Assembly (NCBI GenBank): GCA_014904845.1
Contig: MU119327.1
Location: forward strand, 1-64,000
Length of the DNA stretch: 64,000 nt
Source of the DNA: Acephala macrosclerotiorum
Lineage: Eukaryota > Ascomycota > Leotiomycetes > Helotiales > Mollisiaceae
Direction: 5' to 3'
The notes beneath the pieces are model-generated. The model made no database searches and was not told the DNA's origin. It was given only the letters and a program-made list of their open reading frames with translations. Both the position numbers and the translations under genes were made by a program. Shown here in pieces: positions 43,431 to 53,075 of this stretch; the first letter of the stretch is position 1, and the number at the start of each line of letters is the position of its first letter.

Positions 43431-43880
43431 GTTTATCGCATTGTAGAAATAAAATAAAAAAGAAAAGTGTTTTTGATCTTCTCGCTTATTAGAAGAGGTG
43501 CTTGTCGGAGTTTAAGCATTCTAGCGCTGGAACGAGTGGCTTGAGAATGTGCCTTCTTTAGGAGAAATAAGTGGCCGGTTTTGAGGAGATAAAGAAACAC
43601 AACAAATTTGCAATATTTACAGCGCATAATTAATAATTCTTACAAATTTTTTTGACGCACATATACATTAGCTATTTTCGAAGCGATTCTAAAGACGATA
43701 TAGATTTTAGGTTGTGGGGCATCGAGAAATTCAGTATTGAGTATATTAGATTTGGTGTTCTCGCATGCCAAAATCGGCCATTTTTTTCTCTGGTGGAGAG
43801 GAATGTGGCTGACCGGAAATTTCAGAAGTGTTGTTGGTGCCTACATTGGGAAACAGCTCACGAATGTTGACATGTGAAAA
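43431..43880. other. Compartment boundary, no gene assigned
   Basis: Balanced-composition DNA starts here. Two ORFs (minus 43433-43627, 64 codons; plus 43652-43870, 72 codons) each cover a related stretch near aatcggcca / accggcca in opposite orientation, hinting at a weak inverted duplication. I recognise neither as a protein. Confidence 0.35.
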
Positions 43881-43892
43881 CCCATGTGACCA

Positions 43893-44932
43893 CTAAGCGA
43901 GCGCAGGTTTGCATTGGCCAGCCACAGGAGAGCTGGTTTGTAGTTGCCCTTGGAGTACGACCGGTGCAAGAATTCTGGGCCGCTGATACAGAGTTCTCGG
44001 CCATCTAATTCTGGCCCTACCTATCTCTGTGTCTGGCCCTGAGAATGCCGTAATCACTCTTGTAACCATGCGTTCGTTCAAGGATGACAGTCTTGATGAA
44101 ATATATCTTCTGTTTTAGGATAGGTATCTGAAAATCGCGACGGCGAACTCCTAGGTTGGAGCTGAGATCGAAGTGAAATAGGCTAGGAAACAGGCACATC
44201 TCTTTGCATTAATGCCTTCCCCACGTGGACTACCAACGAGGCCCCCACTGAGTGTAGCCGAGAGAATAGGCAGAGCGCAATAGAAATCTGCAAAACGTAG
44301 AATGTGCTCAAGCTCATCGAGCCAGTAAATCGTATATGCCCGATTATAATCTTTGTTTTGCGGTCCGCAGAGGCAATTGCTAATTGCTCATCAGACGGTA
44401 GATCCTGCAGAGCTGTCAGAGACATGGTAGCTTGAGGAGGGTGGAAGGATTAACATGAGAGTCAAGCGCCAGCTCGTTGGGCACTTGCCAGCTTGATGGT
44501 ATACGATTATTTTGGTTTGAAGAGAAACACAGGGAAATAGTCTGAAGCTTATGCAGCCCAATAATACAAAACGTTGCCAGTGTAGAGCGGACTGGACATG
44601 GAAAACCAATTGATATTATACATTTCGACTAAGTTCTCACGGCCACGACGGCAGGGGGCGACCATATCGCTTTCACTGACAGACGAATATTCATATTGAA
44701 AAGGAGCTGAAGCGGGGACTGGTTCTTTGTCTAGGGAATTAAGGAAACATTGAAAGAATTCCGAATGAAGCTTGAGTATAATCGGGTGGACGTGAAAGTT
44801 TGTCCAAAGAATATTCAATCATACGTCTGCCTTGAAACCTGGGGATGTGAAAACAATTGGCTCTGGGGCAGAGGAGGAGTCTGCTGCAACAGAATCGGTT
44901 CTGCGCCTTTTGTTCGAGGACGTGGGAGGCAT
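43893..44932 (-). pseudogene. Dead BTB/POZ paralogue
   Basis: From the ATG at 44,932 the minus strand reads MPPTSSNKRRRTDSVA, then IVFTSPGFKADV and a TGA at 44819-44821 where the living paralogue at 47.3-48.6 kb has Arg (CGA to TGA). The same frame goes on with FHVHPIILKLHSEFF, LDKEP and FQYEYSSV, the BTB core. The second half survives near 44,340-44,230 in a frame reading ELEHILRFADFYCALPI and SATLSGGLVGSP, the family's post-BTB region. After that the match is lost to frameshifts, and the conserved C-terminal tail was not found. The upstream DNA (about 45,030-45,230) resembles the leader of the living paralogue (48,700-48,820), so promoter and gene were duplicated together. Closest relative by eye is the 47.3-48.6 kb gene. 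Confidence 0.85.
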
Positions 44933-46081
44933 TTCGCGTGGTAGGTGAGACAATTTTAATAGAATTCGCTCTGTGTTGAAGGGATTGAGGTTAGCATAAT
45001 CCTAATCAATACCAGCAAGTAAGGAAATATGTCACCTTGAGTCAATTGGCGAGTTTTCTTTGTCTTGAGATAGTAACTGATGCCGAAGAAGTGATTGAAT
45101 GTATTCGTGGTTTTTGGACGAAACACGACTCGACTTGACGTGAAAAGACGTGTCTTCCCAAAGAGGGAAGGCGCGCTCTGATTTGATCCACTATATTTTG
45201 CCCCTTTCTGAAGCGACGCCGTCTTGCAAGAGACTTTCCGATACTGCCACCTCAATGTTGATTCGTCTACCAAGCCAAGAGAGCGTTCTCTGTACGAGTC
45301 TTCTTGTTTAGTGCGCCTGTCGACACTCTTGAAGGTCCTCCAGGAAGTCCCGGAAATTCAATCGTAGCCAATCAGCGGATCACCAGCTGCAGTTGCAGTC
45401 GACTTCAGTAAGACTGCAGACAGCTCACCACGTTGGATAGCCAGCATAGATTCGTCCAATGCACATTATCCTTATCCCAAACACCATCGATGTCACGAAC
45501 CTAGAGTACAGACAGGATCCAGAGCTGGAGATCTCAACCATATTGATCCTCCACCAAGTCGTGGGGGTGCGAATATACGTTGCATATACTTGATGATTTC
45601 GTACCCTCATATCTCGGACAACTTGACCTCTGAAACCGCGGAGGCCTGTCGTTCCGGAGGAACGTCAGCGTCATACAGCATGGGCAGATGACTGCCCCAG
45701 AAAAGTATGATGGTCATCAACGCTCAAGGAGCGGCTTTCAACATAAGGCGGTCAGTTTTCTAGCCTGTTGCCCCTCAATCTACAACCTCAAGGTTACACC
45801 ACCTCCTCTTCTCCTCAATGGGCAAACTGTACACAGCGGCTCAAAGGTTTACAATTACACCATTTTGACGATGAAAGGTCAACAAGTGGTCCGTTGCACA
45901 GCATTGCTCTAAACAATTGGTTTTTGTATCACATCTTTTTGCAATGATCAATTCGCCAGATGCTTTCTAAAAAAGTATAAGTATCAACCCCCCATCGTCC
46001 CGCGGGTTGGTACCGTACATTGTTCAGCAGTAGAGAATTCTCCATCGACTTCATTATCAAATCTCACTCCCGCAAATAACC
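44933..46081. other. Intergenic, between dead BTB gene and secreted protein gene
   Basis: It contains the duplicated BTB leader (about 45,030-45,230), a gtagccaatcagcgg sequence near 45365 that resembles a CCAAT box, and a TATA-like aagtataagtat at about 45974-45985, roughly 100 bp before the next ATG. The ORFs at 44956-45273, 45425-45610 and 45688-45912 do not look like protein. Confidence 0.5.
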
Positions 46082-46723
46082 ATGCATTTTCCAAAGTCTG
46101 CTGTTCTCATCGCAAGCATTCAAGGCTTAGCAGCATTCACCGCAGCAACTTCATTTGCGAAATACCCACGTGCAGCAGGCGGAGCTGCGATCACCTCAAC
46201 AACAGCAGAGAAAGCCGTCAGCATGCAAGACGTTCCAAGCTGTGCCGAAATCTTCGCTATCCACCCCAACCACACCGACACCCTGCAAAGAACCACCTGC
46301 TACACGACAGCCATCAGTATCGAGGAAGCCCAAGCCAAAGAGGTTACTGCACGTAGCGCCGATAACACTGTTTACGGACCCTACTGCGACAACACCGGCT
46401 ACGCAGCGGGAGCTATCGATGCAACCACACTCTGCCAATCCATCCCCTCCGGCTGGACATTGCCTCCTGCATACGGGAGTGGCTCATGCGCCTGCGAAAC
46501 GTGGAGCATCGGCAGCGCTGCTTTTGCATTCTGTAATTGCGATACCTGCAATTCTATTTACGCCACTACGAGCTTGAACAGCCAGTGCAATAGTATTCGC
46601 AACAATTGCATTTCGAGACGCTGGAATCGTGGGTATCTTGAGGCATATAATCCCAACACCTTTTGGTCTCTGTATGGCAATGGCGGTTCGGACCCTTCTC
46701 CTCAGTATACTGCCTGCTATTAG
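46082..46723 (+). CDS. Small secreted cysteine-rich protein, unknown function
   Basis: This is an intronless ORF of 213 residues. The N-terminus is signal-peptide-like: short basic start (MHFPKS), hydrophobic run (AVLIASIQGLAAFTAA), likely cleavage after about residue 20-26. The mature part has 12 cysteines, mostly in a dense central region (GSCACETW, FCNCDTC), consistent with six disulphides, and an Asn-His-Thr glycosylation sequon. It ends in YTACY. A TATA-like element lies about 100 bp upstream and the ATG is preceded by aataacc. I recognise no enzymatic domain. Size, secretion signal, cysteine content and position at the edge of an AT-rich compartment match what is generally called a candidate effector, but it could equally be a cell-wall or adhesion protein. 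The coding sequence is GC-richer than its flanks and shows no RIP-type stops. Confidence 0.8.
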   Translation: MHFPKSAVLIASIQGLAAFTAATSFAKYPRAAGGAAITSTTAEKAVSMQDVPSCAEIFAIHPNHTDTLQRTTCYTTAISIEEAQAKEVTARSADNTVYGPYCDNTGYAAGAIDATTLCQSIPSGWTLPPAYGSGSCACETWSIGSAAFAFCNCDTCNSIYATTSLNSQCNSIRNNCISRRWNRGYLEAYNPNTFWSLYGNGGSDPSPQYTACY

Positions 46724-47325
46724 GCGGATAATCTCAGGTATGCGTAACATTGTTTTCTCTTTTCCTGTTTGGTATGTTGCTGACTTGAGGACAGGTCGAT
46801 TGAATTCGGTAAAGAGAACTGGAAAAGGGACGAAAGTTTGCCGTGTCTGATAATGTATGCCTAGTGCTTCGTGTCTGGTGTTCGACGCGGAGGCAGCGTC
46901 ACCATTTCGGCAGAGAAGAGTAGCAGGCCCCGTCACAGGGGAGATAAATATTATTCATTCGTTGGTAGATTAGCATGCTCCAGCCTCATTATCAGTTCTG
47001 CATCTCCTCAAACTCTTAGGGGCATCGAGTGCGATGTCCTAGTCGAAAGCTTCTATTCTGGCTTTGGTCCTTCCCTTCTCACGTCTCATCACATACCATT
47101 CGATAATGCTGCTTCTCTTGTGAGTCGCTGTGGATTATTATTCCAGAAACTTGGGCTTCATACCCTGGACACTAAATTATATTCATCGATAGTATACATC
47201 ATGCATCATACATACTAACGTTCTCACACAGAGAAGAAATGTACCCAAATGGCTTCCTTCGTTCCATGAATGCGGTGTTGTGCCAGTTTCTCGGTCTCAA
47301 GGACGTACCTAACCTGAAGGAGGCC
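46724..47325. other. Intergenic (convergent 3' ends)
   Basis: It lies between the 3' end of the secreted protein gene (plus) and of the first BTB gene (minus). Overlapping ORFs at 46871-47218 and 46629-46850 are not protein-like. No element was seen. Confidence 0.5.
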
Positions 47326-48611
47326 TCAAAAATCCGTCTCCTCGGGATCCCAAGGAAAGTCCTCATCGCTCATATTGGCGCACAGGAAACGCTCCTGAGA
47401 TGGGCCTTCTCTAGAGGGAAAGCTGCCTCGATCAAGGTCAAGGTTGTTGACCAGAAGTTCTCTCAACGAATCCATTATTATTTTCGGTACGACTGGTTCT
47501 GTTCTAAGTGTTCGCTCCAGGCAATGGTAGAATCTTGCATTCATAGTGCCTGGAAGCTTGAAACTCATGTTCTTTTCTGCCATTTTTTGGGCTACCGTAC
47601 AGGCCTGTTTATTTGACATGATGAGCTGTTGAGTCTGGATGATGCGCTTGCAAAGTCGTTGATATTCCCTTGCGATAAGACTCATGAGTTCGTTGCACTC
47701 CTCTATGGCCTCAACCTGGAATATCTTGTCGTCTGGATCCCACATACCGACAACATGAATGAAGCTCTCTCGAAACAATGGCCGGTGGCGTAGCTTCATT
47801 GAAGCCCTAAGGATAACAGGAGCCTCCTGAATAATCATTTTACGAGTGACTTCGGTTGCGTCTCTTCGAAAGGGCCGACATCCAAGAAGTGCTGAATTAA
47901 GCGTCGCTGAAACAATTGGTAATGCACAATAATAGTCCGCAAGGCGTGTCAAGTCGACTATTTCGAAGACGTAGTCAACAGTGTAGGGTCTATTGTACAT
48001 AGCACAGAGGAGTTTTCGAAAGCATTCTCTTTGCGAACCGGGGTCTTGAGAAATTGTCTCCAGTTCGGCAGTAGTGGGAGGATCCTAAATCCAAATTAGA
48101 TCCTACACGACAACATTTGTGCCACAATCCCAGAAGATTGCATGTAGATATCGAAGGCTAAAAGTGGGCAACTTATGTACGACAAGAGATCTCAACAAAT
48201 AGCCAAACTTTAGAGTTTCCCCGGTTTAACAAGGCAACCGAATGAATACAGCACAACGCCCCCAGTGGCAGCTGTTGCCCACACCCGACTTACCTTTCTC
48301 CCGGGTTCTAAGACCCACTTGAGATCTGCCGCTGCGTCATCGTCGAGAACCGATGAGTATTCATATCGAAAGGAAGCTGATATAGGAGGAGGCTCTTTGT
48401 CGGGGGAGTCCAAGAAGCGCCTAAAGAACGCCGAGTACAGCTTTAATATTATGGAATGCACATGGTAATCTTGACCAAGGGCATTTATGCGAACATCTGC
48501 CTTGAGTCCTGGAGATGTAAATACAATTGCTGGCAGACTCGCAGAGCTAGACGACTCTCCTCCTGCCACAGCTAAGTCGGTTCTGCGTCTCTTGTTCGAA
48601 TTGGTAGACAT
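47326..48611 (-). CDS. BTB/POZ domain protein, paralogue 1
   Basis: There are two exons, 48611-48294 and 48084-47326, with a 209-nt intron (donor gtaagt, acceptor tttag) in phase 0, giving 358 residues. N-terminus MSTNSNKRRRTD has a basic, nuclear-localisation-like patch. The BTB core follows at about residues 30-110: IVFTSPGLKADVRI, DYHVHSIILKLYSAFF, RRFLDSPDKEPP, FRYEYSSVL. The second exon is helical, with MYNRPYTVDYVFE, LTRLADYYCALPIVSATL and FRESFIHVVGMW, and ends in FLCANMSDEDFPWDPEETDF. BTB domains dimerise and often bring targets to Cullin-3, but no Kelch or MATH partner domain is present, so the role is unknown. It heads a tandem series with two more intact genes and one dead copy; its intron and length match theirs. 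Confidence 0.85.
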
Positions 48612-49442
48612 TTTGGCGACACGGACACTGGGAAGGCTGTGCTATGGAATATGGGTCAGCAGGGCGCTACAGTAACTCGATCAATTCAGAGGGGTCACAT
48701 AAGACCCTACCTTGAGTTAATTGCCAAGTCGTCGTGGTTTTGGGTGACGGCGAATACGGGAGTGGAAGGGATCGAGAATGAAACGTTGACGCGAGATGCG
48801 GGGTGCTCCCAAAGAGGACAAGCGCAGTATCATATGACCACCACCAAGCCCTCTCTGCTGATCGATATTGCTGGCGTTGGCGTCAAAGAGATGGGCAAAT
48901 TTTGCTTGGGCACAGCAGTTTTTAGATAGATTCAATTCAAAGTTAACCCCCACAGGCATGACAAGATGATAGTCTAAACTCCGCATATAATCACTAGATC
49001 CCAACAAGCTAACATAATATTCCATCTTGGCCTGCCGTTTGGAGTGACCGTGAACTCGTGGTGTTGGGATTGCATTACGCAGAGGCTCTCTACAGACTTC
49101 GAAGAGAGAAGTAAATATACAAAATCGTTGGGGAATGCGAGAGTATTGGTAAAGCTAACAAAAGGCAAGCTGCATACACACGTGACAGGCCTTCTCTGCA
49201 CGATACATGGATAGACCTTACCCTCTTCGATCTCAAATGCGGGAGCGGAAGCCTTCGAGCTATGAGACATGAGCGGTATCTCTTCAAAGTCGTCTCATTC
49301 GCTGGCGAGAGAATTACTTCTTCCCACCCAAAAAGCACCGATATAAACAATCTCATTGACTGAGAATATAAAAGTAAGCAAACGCATACACAGAGTAAAA
49401 GCCGAACTCCGTGCTCCGGATCTCCAGATTCCATTAAGCCAA
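48612..49442. other. Leader/intergenic region with a possible extra small ORF
   Basis: It lies between BTB paralogue 2 (3' end) and paralogue 1 (5' end). The part next to paralogue 1 (about 48,700-48,820) is conserved with the leader of the dead copy. It holds a donor-like ctcaag|gtaggg on the minus strand near 48,714, which could mark a 5'-UTR intron. A minus-strand ORF (49025-48717) reads MEYYVSLLGSSDYMRSL and FAHLFDANASNIDQQ and looks partly protein-like. It might belong to an unrecognised gene with exons up to 49,270, but I cannot join it convincingly. Confidence 0.35.
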
Positions 49443-50767
49443 TCACCAATCCAACTCATTCGGATCCCACGGCATCTCTTCATCCGAAATATCGCCACAC
49501 AAGAAACACCACTTATATAGCCCTTCGCCAGCTTGAAACCCAGTCTGATCAAGGGTCAGATTGCTCCTCATCAGCCTATCAACCGCAACATACAAGGTCG
49601 TGAGGTGTAAATCATCAACACCCCTCGAGAGTTGAGCTTGAAGTTGCTCTTTCAGCGCCTTAAAGAAGGCTGAGCTCTCTTCCGGGCCTTCATCCCTAAG
49701 CTTCGGTAAAGGCTGTTGAGGACTCCAATAACTCTGTATAGTCGAAATGACGAGTGCTTGATGTGCCTTGAGAAGAAGTTGACACATCCTTGCGTAGCCT
49801 TCAGTGAGCAGAAGCCATAGCTCTTTGTCACCCTTCAGGCGAAGTATCGCATCGCCAAGGTACTCTTCATCTTGTAAATTTCCAGCGAGATGAATGAAGC
49901 ATTCGCGAAACAGAACCGCGTGTCGTAATTTCTTAGCGACAAATATAAGGCGACCTGCTTTGCGGGCGAAGTCGTTGTAGGATTGGTTCTCCGGATCAGG
50001 GTCTCGTTTCAGCATGGGACTGCTGAGTAAAGCACCAGTCAAGGTCCCGGAGACGATGGGAAGAGCGCAGTAGAAATCTGCGAGACGAGTTATGGTCTCG
50101 AGTTCCGCGACGTCTTCGATGCGGTAAGGTCTGTTGTACATTGCGCAGAGGAGCTTTCTGAAAGCTTCCTTCTCTGAGTCTGGTCGGGATATACGAGCAA
50201 TCATCGCTTCAGTTGGAGGCTGTGCCTATGTAGTGTTAGCAATGAAAACATGCGCGAGGGGTTACAGAGCTATTGGAGGATCTAAGAGAGAGTCGCCATA
50301 GCATCTTTGAGGAGCAGACGAATCTCCAGACTTGACAAAGCATTCTCTGGCAACCGTTCTCCGGACAGTCATGGCACGGGCCGAAATTGAATGTGCTGCT
50401 ATAAAATCTCGCCCTTCTTTATCATCACTTGACTGCCACTTAACTGTCCAAGTCATGCTTGTTGAAGACTTACTTTATCAGCGGGCTCAAGACCCCAAAC
50501 TCCGTCGCCATCGATGACGGATACATAATCATACTTGAATTGAGCCGCTACCTCAGCAGCCTCACCATCCTTCTCGGCAGAATTCAGATATCGGCGAAAA
50601 TAAGCCGAGTGCAGCTTCAAAATCAGCGAGTGAACATGATATTCTTGATCGAAAACAAGAAGACGAGCATCAGGCTGTAGACCTGGAGACACGAAAGCAA
50701 TTGGAGGCGGGCCAGTGACAGCGTCTGAAGATCGTTTGCGAGGTCTCTTTGTGCCCTTCGGGGCCAT
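49443..50767 (-). CDS. BTB/POZ domain protein, paralogue 2
   Basis: There are two exons, 50767-50474 and 50225-49443, with a 248-nt phase-0 intron (donor gtaagt, branch gctaac, acceptor acatag), giving 358 residues, exactly as long as paralogue 1. I chose the internal ATG at 50,767 (MAPKGTKRPRKRSS) because it lines up with paralogue 1's start; the frame is open to an ATG at 50,860. The basic KRPRKR patch is followed by BTB blocks IAFVSPGLQPDARL, YHVHSLILKLHSAYF and RRYLNSAEKDG, then in exon 2 LCAMYNRPYRIEDVAE, ITRLADFYCALPIVSGTL and LFRECFIHLAGN. The tail is CFLCGDISDEEMPWDPNELDW. Function is unknown; a nuclear adaptor or transcriptional role is inferred only from the BTB fold and basic patch. 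Confidence 0.85.
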
Positions 50768-50860
50768 TTTCAAATCCTCAATTGCCTTCCACAGCATTAC
50801 ATTAGCGAAGGCTTCATTGTCAGCATTTACTTGAGCAAGGGACGACATCGGACTTACCAC

Positions 50861-51534
50861 AACCTAACTAATGTCACCTGGTGACTTCAAAGTTTCGATG
50901 AGGTCTTATAACCTGATTGGTGAACTGTTGATCAGTGAAGCCCGAATATTTCTTTCGAAGCTGTAAGCGACACTCGCTACTCGCAGAAGTACCAAATAAC
51001 AGCAGGGCAGGAGTCCGATTTTATATCGCTTACTCGGTCCATAGCCGCTTGGAGATCGCTCGGCTCGGTCACTTTTAATTTTCGGGCCCGTGTTGTTGGG
51101 ATTTCCAGAATTCTGTGGAGGGAGCTACAAGGATGACTACAAAAAACTAGCCGAACTTCTTAGCTCCAAGGAGTAAACTCCACCGTGATACGCACGATCA
51201 AAACACGAGCAATAACGGACAAAATATATTCCGCAGTGGGTTTCTCGACTGTAGAATTTCGCATTATGCTGATAAGGAGAAACAACTTATCGGCCCCGCA
51301 TTGCGCGCCCTTGCTGCAAGCCTAGACAAGCTGTGTCACTCAGTCCTCTCCACCAAACAGAGTATCGCAGTCTCGACAAAGTAAAGAACAAAATCCACGA
51401 GAGGGACTTCCGGTATTATGATACAGAGATCTATTTCCAGCCAGCCTTAACACCGAGACGCAGGCACTACCTAGGTCTTAGGGGGGCTCGTAAGCCTCCG
51501 CCATACCGGATTGTCTTAATACATGCCCGCGACT
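50861..51534. other. Intergenic, upstream of BTB paralogue 2
   Basis: It lies between the 5' end of paralogue 2 and the 3' end of paralogue 3, both minus, and should hold the promoter of paralogue 2. A plus-strand ORF (51333-51581) overlapping the end of paralogue 3 is not convincing. No repeat was noted. Confidence 0.5.
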
Positions 51535-52713
51535 TCAAAAGTCCAGCTCAGTCGTCTCCCAGGGTAAATCCTCGTCTTTGATACTGGCGCAGAGGAAATA
51601 CTGATAAGGCCCTTCACCTGCTCCGAGTCCACTTCTGTCGAACCGAAGGTTATTTTTGAATAGAATGTCGAGCTTTTTGTATAGCTGTGGGTAGTATTCG
51701 GAATAATCCAATTCGACATGCATCTTCAGTCTTCTGTAGTATGCCGCGTTTCTGGTAGGTCGGCGTAGATCGTCTGGACCTTCATCTTTTAGTAAGGATT
51801 CGCAGTTTTCTAGATCCATGATAAGTAGGAACATATCCTGGTTGACCTCAAGAAGCGTTCTGCAAAGATCGATGTGCGCGGCGGAAATCAAGCAGAGAAG
51901 TTCCGGTTCTTGCTTCAGAATGTCGAGGCTTTCTTTAGGGATTGGGCCGTCGACCCATGTGCCAACTACGTGGACAAAGCATTCTCGGAAGAGCTCAGCG
52001 TTTCGAAGCTTCCGTGCTGTAGAGATCAATTCGTAGCTACTTTCTAAAAAGCGAGAATGGCGCTTATTCTTAGTAAGGTCAAACATCGGACTTCCAAGCA
52101 ATGCTCCTTTGAGCGTTGCTGAGAGTGTTGGCAAACAACAATAGTAATCAGCAATTGTCGTCATTGATCTCAGCTCGTCGGTGCTATCGATTGTGTAGTC
52201 TCGGTGGTAGAATGCAGAGAGAACCTTTTGGAAAGCCACCCTGTTGAGATCTTCAGCAGCGGTATACTCGCCGTGCCAAGCTGATGTAGACTATTGGAGC
52301 TTTAGCATATTCTCTCTCTAAACCAAAATTCGTGTACATGTCTGTCTTATGATCACGCCATAAGAAGAAATAAAGTGACTGGAAAGAGATGGCGTGGTGC
52401 ATACTTCTCCAACGGGTTCTACCATCCAACCTTCTTCATCTTCTTCGCCTGTAGTAGAGACATATTCGTATTGGAATTCTGATGATGCTGGAGCATCACT
52501 CTTGTCGGGAGAGGAAAGAAATTGTCGAAAATACGCTGAATGCAACTTGAGAACAACAGAGTGAACGTGAAACTCGTATTTGTCATAGACCTTGATTCGA
52601 ATGTCTGGCTTTAATCCTGGGGATACAAAGATAACCGGTGACGGAGAATCTGCATTCGTCTCTTCGGCTGGATTATGCTTGCGTCTTTTGGCAGGTCGTG
52701 GGGCGACGTTCAT
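51535..52713 (-). CDS. BTB/POZ domain protein, paralogue 3
   Basis: There are two exons, 52713-52405 and 52290-51535, with a 114-nt phase-0 intron (donor gtatgc, acceptor caatag) at the same place as in the other paralogues, giving 354 residues. The chosen start (MNVAPRPAKRRKHN) aligns with the paralogues; the frame also allows a start at 52,902, which would add 63 residues and leave only 173 bp to the divergent WD40 gene. BTB blocks are VIFVSPGLKPDIRI, FHVHSVVLKLHSAYF and RQFLSSPDK. Exon 2 has FYHRDYTIDSTDELRS, IADYYCCLPTLSATL and LFRECFVHVVGTW, ending FLCASIKDEDLPWETTELDF. It is the most diverged of the three. Family blocks are shared but function is unknown. Confidence 0.85.
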
Positions 52714-53075
52714 GCTGTCGAAGATGTCCTCGTCGTCAATAGCCCCAGTGCTAGGAGCTGATCTTCGGGCGGCCCCTAAGAATGTCAGTTCTATGGGACG
52801 GTGGCAGGACTTGGATTGTCCAATTTGAAGACTTGCTGGAAGCGAGTTGCATTTCGATATGAGCTCTTTTTGTCGTGGTAATGGTGACAATGCTTGAGGC
52901 ATGAGCTGGAGGTTGAATTGGACATTGGCGACGGGAGGTTCCGCTTTCCGACGACGACCTCAAGATTCCTCGACTCTCTAACCCTCACCGTCAGAAATCG
53001 AAACTGAGACCGGCTCAAGACCACAAGTGCAGTAGTTTCTCCACTGCGCATCGACATGAAGCGCCAAAGTTCGCA
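52714..53075. promoter_or_regulatory. Divergent intergenic promoter region
   Basis: The 362 bp between the chosen ATG of BTB paralogue 3 (minus) and the ATG of the WD40 gene (plus) must carry both promoters. No specific binding site can be named from sequence. If paralogue 3 starts at the upstream ATG (52,902) the shared region shrinks to 173 bp. Confidence 0.45.

Noticed and set aside
43555..43805. Imperfect inverted pair around aaaaccggccac and aaaatcggccat
   Set aside because: Similarity is short (about 20-25 bases with mismatches) and could be chance; no element ends seen.
51333..51581. 82-codon plus ORF
   Set aside because: Overlaps the coding end of BTB paralogue 3 on the other strand and has no protein-like features.
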